64,000 bases of DNA from Heterocephalus glaber (lineage: Eukaryota > Chordata > Mammalia > Rodentia > Bathyergidae), in NCBI RefSeq assembly GCF_000247695.1, contig NW_004624805.1, forward strand, positions 5,316,397-5,380,396, written 5' to 3'. A program made the translations under genes and the position numbers. The number at the start of each line of letters is the position of its first letter. Within the stretch, counting starts at the first letter, position 1. Of the stretch, positions 37,538-50,844 are shown one piece after another. The notes beneath the pieces were generated by a model. It was given only the letters and a program-made list of their open reading frames with translations, was not told where the DNA came from and did not search any database.

Positions 37538-38939
37538 CCCAGATACGAAGAAGGGAAATAGCTGGGATCGGAGTATAAGAGAACACCAGGGGTTAAAGTT
37601 ATCTGGCCCATTAGATGGAAAGGCATGCGTTTGTATTTTAAAATTTTCTGAACAGATTGAGGCCTGTCTGATATCATGAAATAGAACTGTAAGGATAAAG
37701 CACTTTTTTACATTGTGAAAGTAGGATTTGTCGAAAGAAGAAAATACGGAGGGGCAGGAGTGGTGTGGAATGAAGTCCTGATCTCCCTGGGGTCGGGGAG
37801 TAGCAAGGAGTAGGAGCCCAAAGCCGGATGCAGTCCTGGGGGTTGTAGGCACCAGCTGAGTTGATGAGCTGCTGCCCTTCGTGGGCAGAGTGAGATTGTA
37901 GGCCCTGCCAAGCTGGGACTGGATTGAGGAGAAGATGGAGAAAAGAAACTTCCTTTCTCTATGCTAGGTTTTAAATTGTGCCACCTGCCTTCTTGAAACG
38001 TGCTCAAGCCTCTCTTAATCACAGCCTGCCTGCTCTGGGAGTACCTGCTGTTGTGGGCCTGGATGTGAGGAGGCCAGACGATCTTGTAAGCAGCCAGGCT
38101 GGAGGACACGTTAAGACCACGTTGCTCTCGCAGTACGTCACTGTATCTTCTCCACTGTCCCTGCGTGTCGTGGGACAGCCTTTGTGATTTGCAAGGCATG
38201 CCTGCTGGGCCGCTGCTCACTACCCCAGCACCGTTCTAGTTATCTTAGACTTCTCACAGCACTGTACCGTGCAGCCTTCTTCGTGCTACTTTGTTAGGTC
38301 TAACTAACATGCAGTAGTGATAGATCGATGGCACCCACCTTCCAGCATTAACCGAAGTACTTCCTTCTCACGAATTTGGAGTTGATATTGTGAAAAGATA
38401 TAAACATTTTCAATTATAACTAGTGGTAAATTTTAAGGTAACAGGATATATCTCCTAAAATTGGGTGGAGTAGTTCAAGGGCATGTAAATAATAGCATGG
38501 TATACTGACAAAGTTACTAAGGCTGCACGGTGTACTGACAGGAGTTACATGGCATTGCAGTATACCAGGGTGCAGTCAGTGGTTTTCTAGGTCTAGCAAC
38601 TTTGAAATATTATTTTCAATCTGATACGTTGACAATTATTTTCTTTCAATTGGACGAGACTCACATATTATTTTACAAATGAACTGAACGTCTGCTGAGA
38701 CTACTCCACCAAACTGTTTCACATTTGCATGTTTGAAATTCCACGCAATCCGAGAGCACTACCCCATAGTAGACGAGGAAGATCAGAGACAAAGGCAGGT
38801 TGTCCAAAATAAACCTAGGTTGGAATTCAAAAAAGCAGAGCATTTTTATGGTTTTTTCTGATTTCTCCTTCCTCAGTCTTGGTAGCAAGTTTTACCTTTC
38901 CCTATCTGCATCCCTAAAGCAGAGTTGCTCAGTAGCTGC

Positions 38940-39288
38940 TGCTAAGGTTTGAAAATGGTTTGTCTGTTCTGAAACTCATGTTGAAATTGAATGCTCGTTA
39001 TGAGATATTAAGAGGTGGAGCAGATGGGATCTTTAAGAGGTGATTAAGGGCCCCCTCATGAGTGGATTAATCCGTTCATGTGATGAATTCATCAGTGGGC
39101 TAATGAATTGTCTCTCCAGTGGTTCTGCTATAAAACCCAAGTTAGCTAGGTCCCTTGTGCACTCCCTGACGTCATCCAATGCAGCTCCTCAACCTTGGAC
39201 CAGAACCATAAACCAAAATAAACCACTTCTCTTTACAACATACCCAGTCTGTTGTATTGTGGTATTTGCAAAAGGAAACACTAAGACA
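38940..39288 (+). mobile_element. MaLR (MLT1-type) solo LTR, sense
   Basis: It starts TGCTAAGGTTTGAAAATGG and runs through ATTAAGAGGTGGAGC, CCCCTCATGAGTGGATTAAT CC, CCAAAATAAACCACTTCTC and TTGTGGTATTTG, to the end ACACTAAGACA. GCTGC and GCTAC flank it as a 5-bp duplication with one mismatch. Confidence 0.8.
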
Positions 39289-39628
39289 GCTACATTGATT
39301 TATTTGTTAATCTATTTTTATGGTTGTACCCATTTTCCCCAATATCCTGACCCTATCCCTTCTAAATTTCATTCTGATGCTTGGGTTGCCCAAGCATCCC
39401 TTTCATAACATACAGCTGTAAGGCACAACATGGGAGGCTCTCGTAGAAGGTTATTGACTTGGGAAAGCAACTTGCCAGTCAGCTTTGCAGCCACACAGCC
39501 CACTGAAGCCTGCCTTACTGGCCTGAGAATGAAACCTGCACCTCACCATGGTGCCAAGGTTCTCTCTCCAGCAGTGTTTCTAGGACAGTAATCCTAGCCC
39601 TGCTTGCTTCACAGGTGGTTTTGAGAAT

Positions 39629-39925
39629 AGGTGTCTTGGTCAGCTCTGGCTGTGTAACAAAACACCATAGACAGGAAGCAGGATCAGATTTGGTTCTCAT
39701 CCTGGTTTACAGATGGATGCCTCCTCTCAGTGTCCTCACATGGCAGAAGGAAAGTGGCCGTCTCTCTTCCTCCTCTTCTAGGGGCCCTAGCTCCGTCCTG
39801 GGGGCCTCACCCTCATGAACTTATCTAAACCTCAGTACTTCCCAAAGGCTCTATCTCTGAATGCTGTCATATCTGTGCTTATGGCTCCAGCTTAGGAACT
39901 GGGGGAGGAGGGAATCGGTCCATAA
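39629..39925 (-). mobile_element. MaLR-type LTR, antisense
   Basis: GTCTTGGTCAGCTCTGGCTG TGTAACAAAACACCATAGAC, TGTCCTCACATGGCAGAAGG, CCCTCATGAACTTATCTAAA CC and CCAAAGGCTCTATCTC match antisense MaLR LTR order. Confidence 0.75.
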
Positions 39926-41779
39926 GAGCAGGCTTTTAAAAAGCATGTTTCATGTCTAAAGTGCTTTGCAAATTTAAGATTTTTAAATTAATATTGTCAC
40001 TTTTTTATTGTCAAGTTTCTAAACATTCTGTTTCTCGGCTTCTAAGGAAACCAAATTATTTCTGAGTAATGTTCAGAGAAAACAGAGCCCTGGTGCCACT
40101 TGAAATTTAAGGAGAATGTTGAATGCGCAGAGCCCTGAGGCCCTGCAGCGGTGCGAACTGTGCTTCGGTATCAGTGCAGGTCGTACTGCATCGCTGCACC
40201 ATGGTGGTGCAAGTGTCTTCATTCCGCAGAACTCACCAATACCTGGTCTATCCCACGGCAGAATGAAGGGGCTGGAGAGAGTGGGAAGCAGGACAGATCA
40301 CTCTGAGGGAGGCGGGGGGCTGTGGAGACCTCAGAGCAGGAGGTGGGCTGCACATTCTTGTCTGCTGTCCTGCCCAGCCACAGGGAGAGGAGAAGGCGGC
40401 TGCCGGCAGGACATTGGGGGGACAGCGCTGGACCCCAGCTAGGGATGCCGCCACGGGAAGGTGGCCCGGTGGTAGAGGGTGTGGAAGATCAGAAACAAAA
40501 CTGATTGCTCCCCCTTTTGATTGCTGCCGATTACAGCCGCTGGCTCTGTCTCGTAAAGGGCTCTCATGTGAACATGTACGTGGGTGACAGTCTCGGGGAA
40601 CCCCGCTTCACCTTGCCCCGACAGCTGTCTCTCCTCTGCAGCACATCCTTGCGTCCTGCAGACTTCCACACACCAGAACTCACTGGCGAAAGAGTCTCAA
40701 AAAACAAGGATTGGAGAGAAATTGGTATCGGGAGCTCAGCTTACCTACAGATGGGTCATTTAGACAACATGGTTGTCAAAATGTAGTGTCGTCTCTCCGA
40801 TTTCCATGTTATCTCACTCTTTGAGTTGCTTTTTATTTCTCCTGAGTGCCTTTCCGTTCTCATCTAGATTGTCAGTTTGCTTTGGAAATGAAACACTGTC
40901 CAAATACAGTTTTCTCGGGGAATAACCACAGGTAATGGAAAAAAACTAAAACACGAAGGCAGTTTTATAGCTGCAATTGTTTTCTTTTTCTTTATTAGTT
41001 TTTTTCAGTCAGGTTCCAGTGGATCAGCTATTACACACTAATTGCCGTGACTAGCAGGAAATGATTCATATCTTTGTGTATGAGGGTGTATTGCTGCTAA
41101 GACATAGCTTTTATGGTAGTAAAGCTGCTTAAGTTGTTTTAAAATTGGTTTATGGTTTTAATATTTCAAATAAATGTGTGTCTTTTCTTTTTCAATACTG
41201 TTAATGTGTCCCTGAAGTTTATTTCCAAGTTGGCTTAATTATTTAAACTAAAAAGTTGAGATGAAGCGGGTTGTTTCGGTTCTGGACTGTACCGTTCCAT
41301 GATGGCATTCGATGCAGGACGTAGTAAAATGTCAGAGCTGAAAGGGATGAGGGATTTTGTCTGTGAGTCCCGGGCCCTGCCAGCACAGTCCCTATTTCCA
41401 TAAATGCAAAAAATGCCTCTTAAATGTAATCCAAAATTCAAAGCCACTTAAAATGAAACATTGTCACCAACACTGCAGCAAAGCAATGTGGTATAGTATT
41501 TTTTAAGCACAAGTGGTTTTGGACTTCTGATGCCGCCAAGGGTGTGTGCCTGCTCACTGTTGAAAATGGTTACTAGATTAATGCTCTTGTTTTACAGAAA
41601 AAAACACAAGGTCCAGTAATCCCAAGAGTGCTCGTACGCTCAGGAGCTTAGGAGCAGAAGTTAGTCAAGAACTCAGAGCTCCTATTTGTTTTTAAACAGT
41701 TCATAGGCTTTGTTTGTGAGTTCCTTGGTTATTTTCTACGTATTTCTTGTTTTAGCCACTTTTAGGTCAGTTCTCTTTT

Positions 41780-42830
41780 GTGGTGCATGTTTGCCGCACA
41801 CAGTGATCACAGTTATGACGGGGAATCGGTACATGTACCCGATACATCTGGATTCTTTTTTCTTTCCCTCCCCGCCCCCTCTGCCCCTTCCAGCTCTGGG
41901 TCCCCTTCCCATTTGCAAAGCTCTATTTTCATCATTTTTCCCTTCAATTCTTTTTTTCCTATCCACTGTCCTCCATCTGTTACTCTCCTGCATTTGAAAA
42001 AGATCTCCCTACTTCCTATTGATGTATCTTCCTTTCTGTTAATAATATGTCACCATATGGATATATAGTTGCTCGTATAAGAGGAACCATGTGGTATTTA
42101 AGCTTGTGTGTCTGACTTATTTCACTTAAAATTGGGGCCTTGTTTCATCCATTTACCTATGAATGCCTCAAGTTTATCTTTGTTTATGGCAGAGTAGTAC
42201 TCCACTGTGTATGAATACTGGACTACATTTGCTTTATCCATTCATCTGTTGATGGGCATATAGGCTGTTCCCAGGATTTACCTTTTATAAATTGTGCTGC
42301 TATAAACATGGGTACCAATCTGTCCCTAGAGTATGCTGTTTTGAACTCTTTTGGGAAGATACCTAGAAGGGGAATAGCCGGGTCAAGTGGAATTTCTAAT
42401 TTTAGTTTTCTGAGGAGTCTCCACACTGATTTTCACAGTGGTTTTACCAACACTGTAGAAGCGTTCCGTTTCCTCCACATCCTTGCCAGCATTTGTTATT
42501 ATTTCTTGAGAACCATTAATTTCTCCAATATCCAGTGATGTTGAACATTTTTTCATTATTTATTAGCCATTTGTACTTCTGAGAAGTATCTAGTCATTTT
42601 GATTGCCCATTTTATGATTGGGTCTTTTATTTGGAGTTCTAATTTTTTTGAGTTCTTCATCTATTCTAGATGTTGGTCCTCCATTCAAGGAATAGCTGGC
42701 AAACTTTCCTTCCTGTTCTGTAGGTTGTCTCTCCACTCTGTGGCTTGTTTCCTTGGCCGTGCAGAAGCGTTATAAGTTGATATGATCCCATTTGTTGATT
42801 CTCAGTATTATTTCTTGTGCCAATGGAATC
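41780..42830 (-). mobile_element. L1 ORF2 3' region, antisense, broken
   Basis: TGGCAGAGTAGTACTCCACT, TTATCCATTCATCTGTTGAT GGG, AATTGTGCTGCTATAAACAT GGG, TGAGGAGTCTCCACACTG, CTTCATCTATTCTAGATG and TTCCTTGGCCGTGCAGAAGC are the usual antisense marks of the L1 ORF2 end. A 67-codon minus-strand frame (42223-42426) still reads like the ORF2 C-terminal part, with STDEWIK near its end. It lacks the catalytic domains and is dead. Confidence 0.85.
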
Positions 42831-43170
42831 CCAGACCTCCTGTGGGAGGCCCCTGCTCTGCCTGAGGCGCTCCCTGGTCACGTAAGGCCATGCCCTCATG
42901 CAAAGGAGACACCTGGTCCGGTGCCATCTCCCTGTATCTGATATTCAGACTTACAGCGTCAGAACAGGACAAGGGCCAGGTCAGGAGAGGCATCTGAGGC
43001 ACGGCTGGTCCACGGTCCTGGTTTTATTCACTTGACTCCATTCTGATCATTTCTATTGTCCTGACCCCGGCTCACTTTCTGGGGAAGAGGTGGGGCAGGA
43101 TCTACACTGAAAAGTGGATTCATTTTAGAAATCACCTTCGGGTCTTTTTCACTTGCAAAACTCTGATTGA

Positions 43171-43464
<294 letters not shown>

Positions 43465-44187
43465 TAGAATAAACTATGGGTATTTGAGGCCCAGAAGTGG
43501 CTTAGAAAAAGATGAAAATCAATGTTGTTGGCCGTTGTCTGGGAGACTTTGTAGCCATTATGCAGCCAAAGGGTCCCGGAGAGGTAGACGGTGGATTGCT
43601 TCAAGTCCATCTACAAGATCATTCTGTTCAAGACATAAAAACCTTTCACCCCGTGCCGTTCTTCAGACCCTTGTCCCCCCCCATTCCAGCCCCATTCCAC
43701 CACAACACACCGTATGAAAGGGAAGGAGCCGTAGACAGACAGCGTGAAAGAGAAAGGACATTGGAGATAAGAGCAGGAGGGTGGGTTAATGAGCTGTAGC
43801 CCAGCTCTCTCCCAGGGCCCTGAAGCTTCCTTTCTTTTGACATAGTGACCCTTCACCCATTCGCCCGGGAAGATCTGGACCTTATTGTGGGCACCTTAGC
43901 ATCACCTTCCCCTCCGCCAGCCCAGGTCTGTGTAGCCAGTGAAGGGTAGATGAGAACCCACATGGACTTGAGAAACAGTGAACAGCAGACTTGTTACCCC
44001 AGAAAGTAATGCGACTTCATGCTACAGAGTTACGTGTGCAGTCCCCGGAGCTCCCTGCACCAGTCCAGATGGAAATCCTGCCGCAAACCACATCCACACC
44101 CTCACACATAAATACTAGGGTTGGGCTGTACTGAATCATGCTGCATGAAACGAGGGAATCCAGACCGACTTACAAAAGCACTCATGG

Positions 44188-44285
44188 TCTGGGGGCGTGG
44201 CTCCCTGGTAGAAAACCTGCTTAGCATGCACGAGGCCATGAGTTTGATCCCCAGCACTGCCAAAGGAAAGAAACAATGAATCCTA
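44188..44285 (+). mobile_element. ID SINE, first of three adjacent copies
   Basis: GCGTGGCTCCCTGGTAGAAA, ACCTGCTTAGCATGCACGAG, GAGTTTGATCCCCAGCACTG. The B box is good; the A box is diverged. Confidence 0.8.
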
Positions 44286-44336
44286 AACCTTTGCCCAGGT
44301 TCGGCACCTGCCTCTTGCCCTGTCATAAAGACCCGC

Positions 44337-44416
44337 TTGGGCTGCACATGTAGCTCGGTGAGAGCTTGCCTCACATACTCCAAGCCCTAGGTTCCCTCCC
44401 TAGCACCACAAAAAGA
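44337..44416 (+). mobile_element. ID SINE, second of three adjacent copies
   Basis: TTGGGCTGCACATGTAGCTC, GGTGAGAGCTTGCCTCACAT, CTAGGTTCCCTCCCTAGCAC and CACAAAAAG. Its A-rich end is the site where the third copy landed. Confidence 0.8.
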
Positions 44417-44422
44417 CTTGCT

Positions 44423-44500
44423 GGGCTAGGGATTTAGCTCAGTGGTTCCGCCGCCTGCCTCACAATCACAAGGTCCCAAGTTTGATCCCCAGTACCAAAA
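44423..44500 (+). mobile_element. ID SINE, third copy, exact 13-bp target duplication
   Basis: GGGCTAGGGATTTAGCTCAG, TGGTTCCGCCGCCTGCCTCA, AAGTTTGATCCCCAGTACC and an A tail. AAAAAGACTTGCT occurs at 44410-44422 and 44501-44513. The A box TAGCTCAGTGG is intact. Confidence 0.92.
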
Positions 44501-45289
44501 AAAAAGACTTGCTGTCAAGTTTTCTGTTCTTTCCATGTATCATTTTCTGCCAATTTCTTGTTTGCCCATTTTGATTTCCACGTTTCCTTGCAAGACCTTT
44601 CTGTGGTCTCTTTTTAGAGACACAAAACGTTAGCTCATATCAGATTGGCTGGAGGGCGGAAAACCTCTTGCTGGCTCCCCAGAGCTTCTGATTTTGTGAG
44701 TCTACAGGAGGTGGGGAACCACACTTCTAGGGTTTGTGGGAGACGCTGGCACTACTCTGCAAACTGCTTCTGGAAAGTAAGCGGACCAAAGAGCTGGGGA
44801 CCTGTCTGTCCTTTCAGCACTGCCTTTGCAGACTTCTTGACCAGTGAATGTGCTGTGAGCTTGACAGGCTAGGTTTTGGGTCTGAGCCTCTGCAAGGAGC
44901 CAGAGCAGGGCCAGAAAGCCAGCCTGGCACCTCCATGCCAGGCTGTAGGGCCCTCTCTGCTCTCGTGCACCCCCATCAAGTGCCAGTTCTTTGCTTTCAG
45001 AACATAACAGGCAGCTGTTGCTTAACAAGTTAGTGCTGTGACCAGAGGTGTGTCTGTGATTATTAGAGGAATAATTTCAGAGCAGATGAGCTGTAACCAG
45101 GGGAGGCAGTCGGCTGGATGGGAGATCACTTTTACTCCCACACAGTGCGGTGGAAAAGTACTTGTGACGCCAGCCTGTGGAGCTGTGAGATCCCCAGGCT
45201 TCTCATGGTGGGAAGGAAGCCACTTTAGGACTTCGTTATGGCCTCTTTCAGAGGCACACACCAATTTGATCTAGGGGGAGGAAGTCGGG

Positions 45290-45830
45290 ATTGCAATATT
45301 GGGTTTTCATAGATATTAAACATTGTATTGGGATATTAAAATCACCTGTGTAATCCAGGCTAAAGCAGTAGAATGGTAGAGAAAATTTAAACTATGTGTT
45401 AGTTGTTAAGGTAGCTGAAGTAGAATAAGTAATGCATTCCTTTAAGATTTACCTTTCCCGTAACTCTTATTGTTTAAGGTGATGGCTAACTGAAACTTAA
45501 CTGTAGATAACATTTAACCTGGAGAAAAGCAAAGTAGAATTGTTTGGGTAATTTACAATGTATGTGTTTTAAGCACCATCTGTTTGTTATATATCTGTGA
45601 CCATCACCATTAATAAGAACTAGTTGTAAAAGAGAAGCAGAAATTTTACTAAGACCACCAGGAATGAGGTAATGGCTAAAAGAAGATATAAAAGGAAATG
45701 TTAAAACAAAGGACAGGGCAGACATCAATCAGACGAGTTTCTGGTGGTCCCCCTCGCTAACAAGTAAAGGCTTTGTTTTTTAACCCAAATTCTGTGTCTC
45801 CGTACATTTCTTTCTGTGATTCCGGAGCAA
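45290..45830 (+). mobile_element. Possible solo LTR of an endogenous retrovirus
   Basis: The segment has a TATA-like GATATAAAAGG at about 45685. About 70-120 bases on, it has GTAAAGGCTTTGTTTTTTAA and TCTGTGTCTCCGTACATTTC, which resembles an LTR R/U5 end. I could not place its termini or a target duplication, and no viral genes adjoin it. Confidence 0.3.
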
Positions 45831-48800
45831 GAGGACTTGATGATGTCAAGGATAAGTATGTAGTCTGGGACACTCCCTTCCCCATGCAGACACGCTGTAC
45901 CTCCGCCTTCTTCCAGAAGGTGGTCCCGTGTCTTGCTGCCCCAAGAAACTACTGGAGAAATTCCGTCGTTCTTGTTTCAGAACACAGGGAGGGAGACAGG
46001 AAGTGCCCAACGATTGCCACTTCGGGTTGAGGTAGAGTTTCTCCGCCCCCACACTACTGACATTTGGAGCTGGACCTTTCTTTGTGCAAGAGACTTCCTG
46101 GGCCTCCCAGATCCTTAGCACTGTGTTTGGCTTCTTCCAGGTAGACACCAGTGTCACTCCCACAGTGGCTCCCACCAAAACTGTCTCTAGGCTCTGCGAT
46201 GTCTGCTGGGGGCCCAGGTTGTGTCAAGTGGGGGATTAGGAATGTGATTGTATATAGCATGAACTTCACTGGAAGGGTGTAGATTCATTGTCAGGGGCTG
46301 AGATTGGTATTTCTACTCTGGGATTGGCCACCACCCATTGTCTTGCAAAGGTGCCACAATATGCAGCAAAATAATTTCTCAGATGAGAGCTTGGCCTTTT
46401 AGGACCCCAGGAAGAATAGCAAGTGTGTGGCAAGGTCCGTCTCTGTGGCCCCACCCACAGGCCTCCTGCTGTGTCCTGGGACCACATCTCCCGTCCTCCT
46501 CTGCGTCCTCCTCCCCCAGTCCCCTTGCCCACTCAGCAAAAGCCTCACTCGTGTCAGTTACTAAGTCTTAAGCCAGTTCAAAGTGCCCATCTGAACTGCA
46601 AATGTCCAGTTGATTTAACCTCCCCAGGGGTAACCATTCTTCAGAGCAGCATTTTATTGATCTAAAGGAATCCCTGATGGGAAGACTGTATGGAGAGCCA
46701 GTTGGCCCATGGAAGTCCCTTGCCTGCCCCAGGCCTCGTTCATTGCCATGAGATCACTTGCTTTCCGCTTCTTCCTTACTTCTGCAGCTACAGAAGTCCT
46801 GGGGCAAGGAGGATTAAAAATCAGAAACTGTTTAACACCCCTTTCTATACCTGTGATTGGATCGGTTTATCAGTGGATAATCCCTAAACATTCAGAAAAA
46901 TAGTGAACCACATGCACTTTGTGATTAGAATATGTCCCCCCATTTCCTAAGCTTTTTTCCTATTTCAACTGTTGATTGGCCTGTTCTGTTTTCTTTTAAA
47001 ACTCATTTGAAAACATCCTTCAGCACATGCTTGATTTTCTTCTGATTTCATGCATCACCCACAATTGTCACTGTAACTATTGAATCCCATTTCTTTTTGT
47101 GTTGTTATTGTGAGTGAAAGATTGTATTTCTTCCTTTGGGTTCTGTTAAAAACAGAATTATTTTGACACTTGTTAAAACGGTAAGAAAGCCTTTATTTAA
47201 GACTGTTGTGTTAGAGGAAAGAGATTGAACTCAGTTCCTGATACAGCAAGAACAAATGGTGATGCAAGTCAGGGAAACAGAGGACTGGGGAGCTAAACAG
47301 TTACTAAGAGGAGATCTAAGGGTAGGTGATTCTTGCTGAGGACGTAGTGGGACTGTCGTTAAAGGCAGCCAAGAACTTGGACATAGACAAAGAATAAGGG
47401 CCTGAGCACCTGAACTTCAGAGCTCCGAGACAGGTTGGGGTGCTCATGCGCAGCCACTTGTGTGGAGAACCTTTTCGAACTGTCCAGACTCTGTCCTTGA
47501 CCAAACTTGAGTTGGGCCCAGCAGGATTCAGGCTTCTCTGAGTCCTGACCTTGGGCTCTGACCTTAGTGTGGGAGGAGCCCCCCAGCCCTTTAGCAAGAA
47601 TCCCACACCCATGACATTCAAAGTCCTGAGCCCTCCCTCAGGAGCCTGTTCCCTGACCCGCCTGCACCACAAGCTCTGCCGAGCTGGGTCAGCCAGAAGC
47701 CCCTCACTCTCACTCCCGAGATTTCCTCACAGTGATTTTTTACCCACTGATTCCCTACCCTGCTCCTTGGCTATGCATCTTCACTCGTCCTTGTGGTATC
47801 TGAGTGGAGTCCGATCTCTCACTCCTACTGCAGAACCCCATTGTTGTAGTACTTCCCCTCTGCTAGAAGTGCCTGAATAGCTTTTCCCTTTAATAACGGC
47901 AAAAGTAGAAGATGAAGAAATTGGCCAGATTTCAGGGGTGGGGATTATCTCCATACTGATGGAGTTAGATCATTGCTAAGATGAGGGAGGCCTGGCGGGC
48001 TTTGTCAAGGACGGAGGGAGTCTCTGGCAGGCCTCACCGTTCCTTGTTCCTTCCCAGCAGCGGCTGCCCATCAAATCCACTCACCCCAGGCACCAGGGCC
48101 ACCCTCTCGGGTGCACCAGCGGGTGGTATCCTCCACCATTTAATACCCTGGAAGGTGATTCTGTCACACCCAGGCCAAGAAAGGCTTTTGTAAACAAGCT
48201 TGGTCACTCTACATAGAACAGTTCCTGAAATTTCATCTCACCTCAGACCCCAGCTGGAGAAAGCCTCTTCACCCTTGGGCTGGGGAGGGGAGCGGGCGGG
48301 ATAGGGTGGGAAAGGGAGCTTCCTGTTGGACTCTTCATGGAGCCTTTCCCTTAAGGCTTAGTGTAAATGAGAGCCAAGGTTCTGGATTCACCAGTAAATC
48401 TTCACATGCTCCCGGTAGGCGACATCCCGGACAAGAGGTGACTGCTCCTGACAGTCGGTGTCTCCCTCGAGGGTCAGCATTGTCAGCCGATGCCTCCTCC
48501 CCTCCCCAGTGCAGGAGCACCCTCTCCTCAGCCAGTAGACAGGGCCGGGGTTCAAGCTGCAGCATCTCAGTCTCCATAAGCCTGGGACAGTGAGGTCCCC
48601 CCGTTTTACATAAAGTGCCGGGCAGGGGTGTTTCATTGCCTTCCTGTCTGCTAGGTCTGCTTCCTCTGTGTCCCTCCCATGTATGCAGCAAAGACAGGAA
48701 CATGGGAACAGTAAGGAACAGAAGACATTTGCTCTGAGTTACCTCTGTCTGAGCTCTGTCCTATGTTCAGGGGTGCAAACAAGAAACCGTGGCAACCCAC

Positions 48801-49385
48801 GTGTTACAGAAAGGCAAACGGAACCTTGAAGTCCTGAGGAAGCATGGCTGGAAAGTGCTGTGTCTGCCCACTCGGGACTCATTCTGAGATGAATTTTGCT
48901 TCCCAGGAGCAGGGGGACCGGTGTCTGATGACCTCGGCAAGGCTCTAAGTGTGACCCATCTGCCAGGCTCCATGACACCAGGGGATGTCACTAAGGGCAG
49001 GGACAGCGACCCTTGGATTGGAGAAAAGTAGCTGGCATGAGTTGCCAATAAAAAGAGACAGATGTGCACCTGCAAGAGTGATTTTATGTCCTGGGAATCC
49101 CCCTTCCTCTGAGGAAGTATTGAATAAGTTCTTGAACTAAAAACAAGTCCAAAAGACACGGCCTCAAAATGTGGTTCATCTTTTCAGGTAGTCAAAATGT
49201 TAGTAAAGGAAAGGGTCTGACATGCGGAGACCTCCCCAGCCGGATGCTGGGTGGGGCTCTGTACCGTGTTATTAGACCCTGCTGGTTGGGCACAGCCTCT
49301 GTGTCCAGTGACCAAGGGTGTTCTCTAGGAACGGGCTTTGTGATTGGGTGAGTCTCCCCTAATTAACTCAGCTTAAAATGTCATG

Positions 49386-49425
49386 TGTGAATTTCTTCTT
49401 TTTTTTTTTTTTTCTTTTTTTGTAG
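49386..49425 (+). promoter_or_regulatory. CAMK1D: Exceptionally long polypyrimidine tract at splice acceptor
   Basis: From 49391 to the GTAG acceptor the sequence is nearly all T, including runs of about 16 and 7 T separated by a single C. This is the polypyrimidine tract of the activation-loop exon. Tracts of this kind bind U2AF2 and also PTBP1 and TIA-type proteins, so the exon may be sensitive to their balance. Its length may also vary between individuals. Function is inferred. Confidence 0.75.
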
Positions 49426-49641
<216 letters not shown>

Positions 49642-50179
49642 TGAGCCTGATGCACGATCGCTACTGCCCTCATTTCTCTTGAGGGGAGAATAAAAATATT
49701 GAGAGGCACTGGAACAAGTTAGCAGGGAAGTGATTTCCCCAGAAACCCTTTAACAATTGGGCAGAAATCCTGTTCGATTTGGTCGTGGCCCTGACTGGAG
49801 GTTGGGAGTTAATTTGGATGAATCCCCAGATTCTAATACCAGAAATATGGTGAAATATTGTGCTTCTGAGTGATTTACAGTGAAACACTGAGATTACAGT
49901 AAGATGCAGACACAATAAAACATTCAAAATGTCGAGATAGAGGCAGCCAGGGAGAAAAGGCTGCTGTGAGGTGCCGGCCTCAAACCTTGACAGTCATTCT
50001 TTTGAGTCGCCTGAACCTGAGCTGTCCTGACACAGCTAAGAATTAATAAAGTTTTTCCTAAAATCAGAACTCCAGATTCTTTGTGCTGCACACAAAATGC
50101 AGAGAAGGTCCTGATGGATCTGAATGTGTGGATGCTGAAGTTTGTCATCTGCCTCGTGAGGACCTGCTTTCTGGGAACT

Positions 50180-50350
50180 GTGTTAGTCAGCTTTCTATTA
50201 CTGTAACAAATAATCTGAGGTTCTCAGCTTCTAAAGAGAAAAGGTTCATTTTGGCTCACCGTTTTGAAGGTTTCAGTCCATGGTCAGTTGGCCCCATTGC
50301 TGATGGCACACGGCAGAATCATTCACTGTGAGGCTGGGACGCAGAAGGGG
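50180..50350 (-). mobile_element. MaLR-type LTR fragment, antisense
   Basis: TGTGTTAGTCAGCTTTCTAT TACTGTAACAAATAATCTGA and TTTTGGCTCACCGTTTTGAA GG are an antisense MaLR start. The rest, to about 50440, is less certain. Confidence 0.7.
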
Positions 50351-50554
50351 GAGGCAGGGAAGGGGCTGGGGCCCTGATACACCCCAGGCGCGTAGCCCGG
50401 TGACCAGAAGACTGCCTGCTAGGCCGCAGCTCTGAAATGTGCCCCCGGGACCCGGTGGGCTGGGGATGAGCCTTGGGGACACTTACGTAAGCCTCGGCAG
50501 GCGCTGCGAGTGGACGTGTCGAGACCTCTGTTTCCCGTGTCCCTGCCCACGGCA

Positions 50555-50700
50555 GGTGTACAGGAAGTGCCTGCTGTGTCCAGTGCTGACCTGGACACCG
50601 GGCGAGACAGCAAATGAGACAGGCACAGCCCTGGCCCTGGAGGGGCTCACGTTGTGGGCGGATCAGCAGACAGCAAACAGGGACACATCAGTGAATGGGG
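50555..50700 (+). mobile_element. LINE L2 3'-end fragment
   Basis: AAGTGCCTGCTGTGTCCAGT GCTGA, GACAGCAAATGAGACAGGCA and CTGGAGGGGCTCACGTTGTG match the L2 3' region. Confidence 0.6.
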
Positions 50701-50844
50701 CCTTTTCAGGTCATAAGTGCTCTGAGGACGTGCAGTAGAGGGACAACAGCAAGGAGGAATTAGGACCGGGCGGCAGGCATCAGGAGGAGACTGGCAGTTC
50801 CCTAAGCTTCTTTTCTTTCCTTTTTCTATTTTCTGTTTGCTTGC

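Noticed and set aside
42223..42426. Minus-strand frame resembling a real protein
   Set aside because: It is the decayed C-terminal part of L1 ORF2 and not a host gene. It is recorded with the L1 feature.
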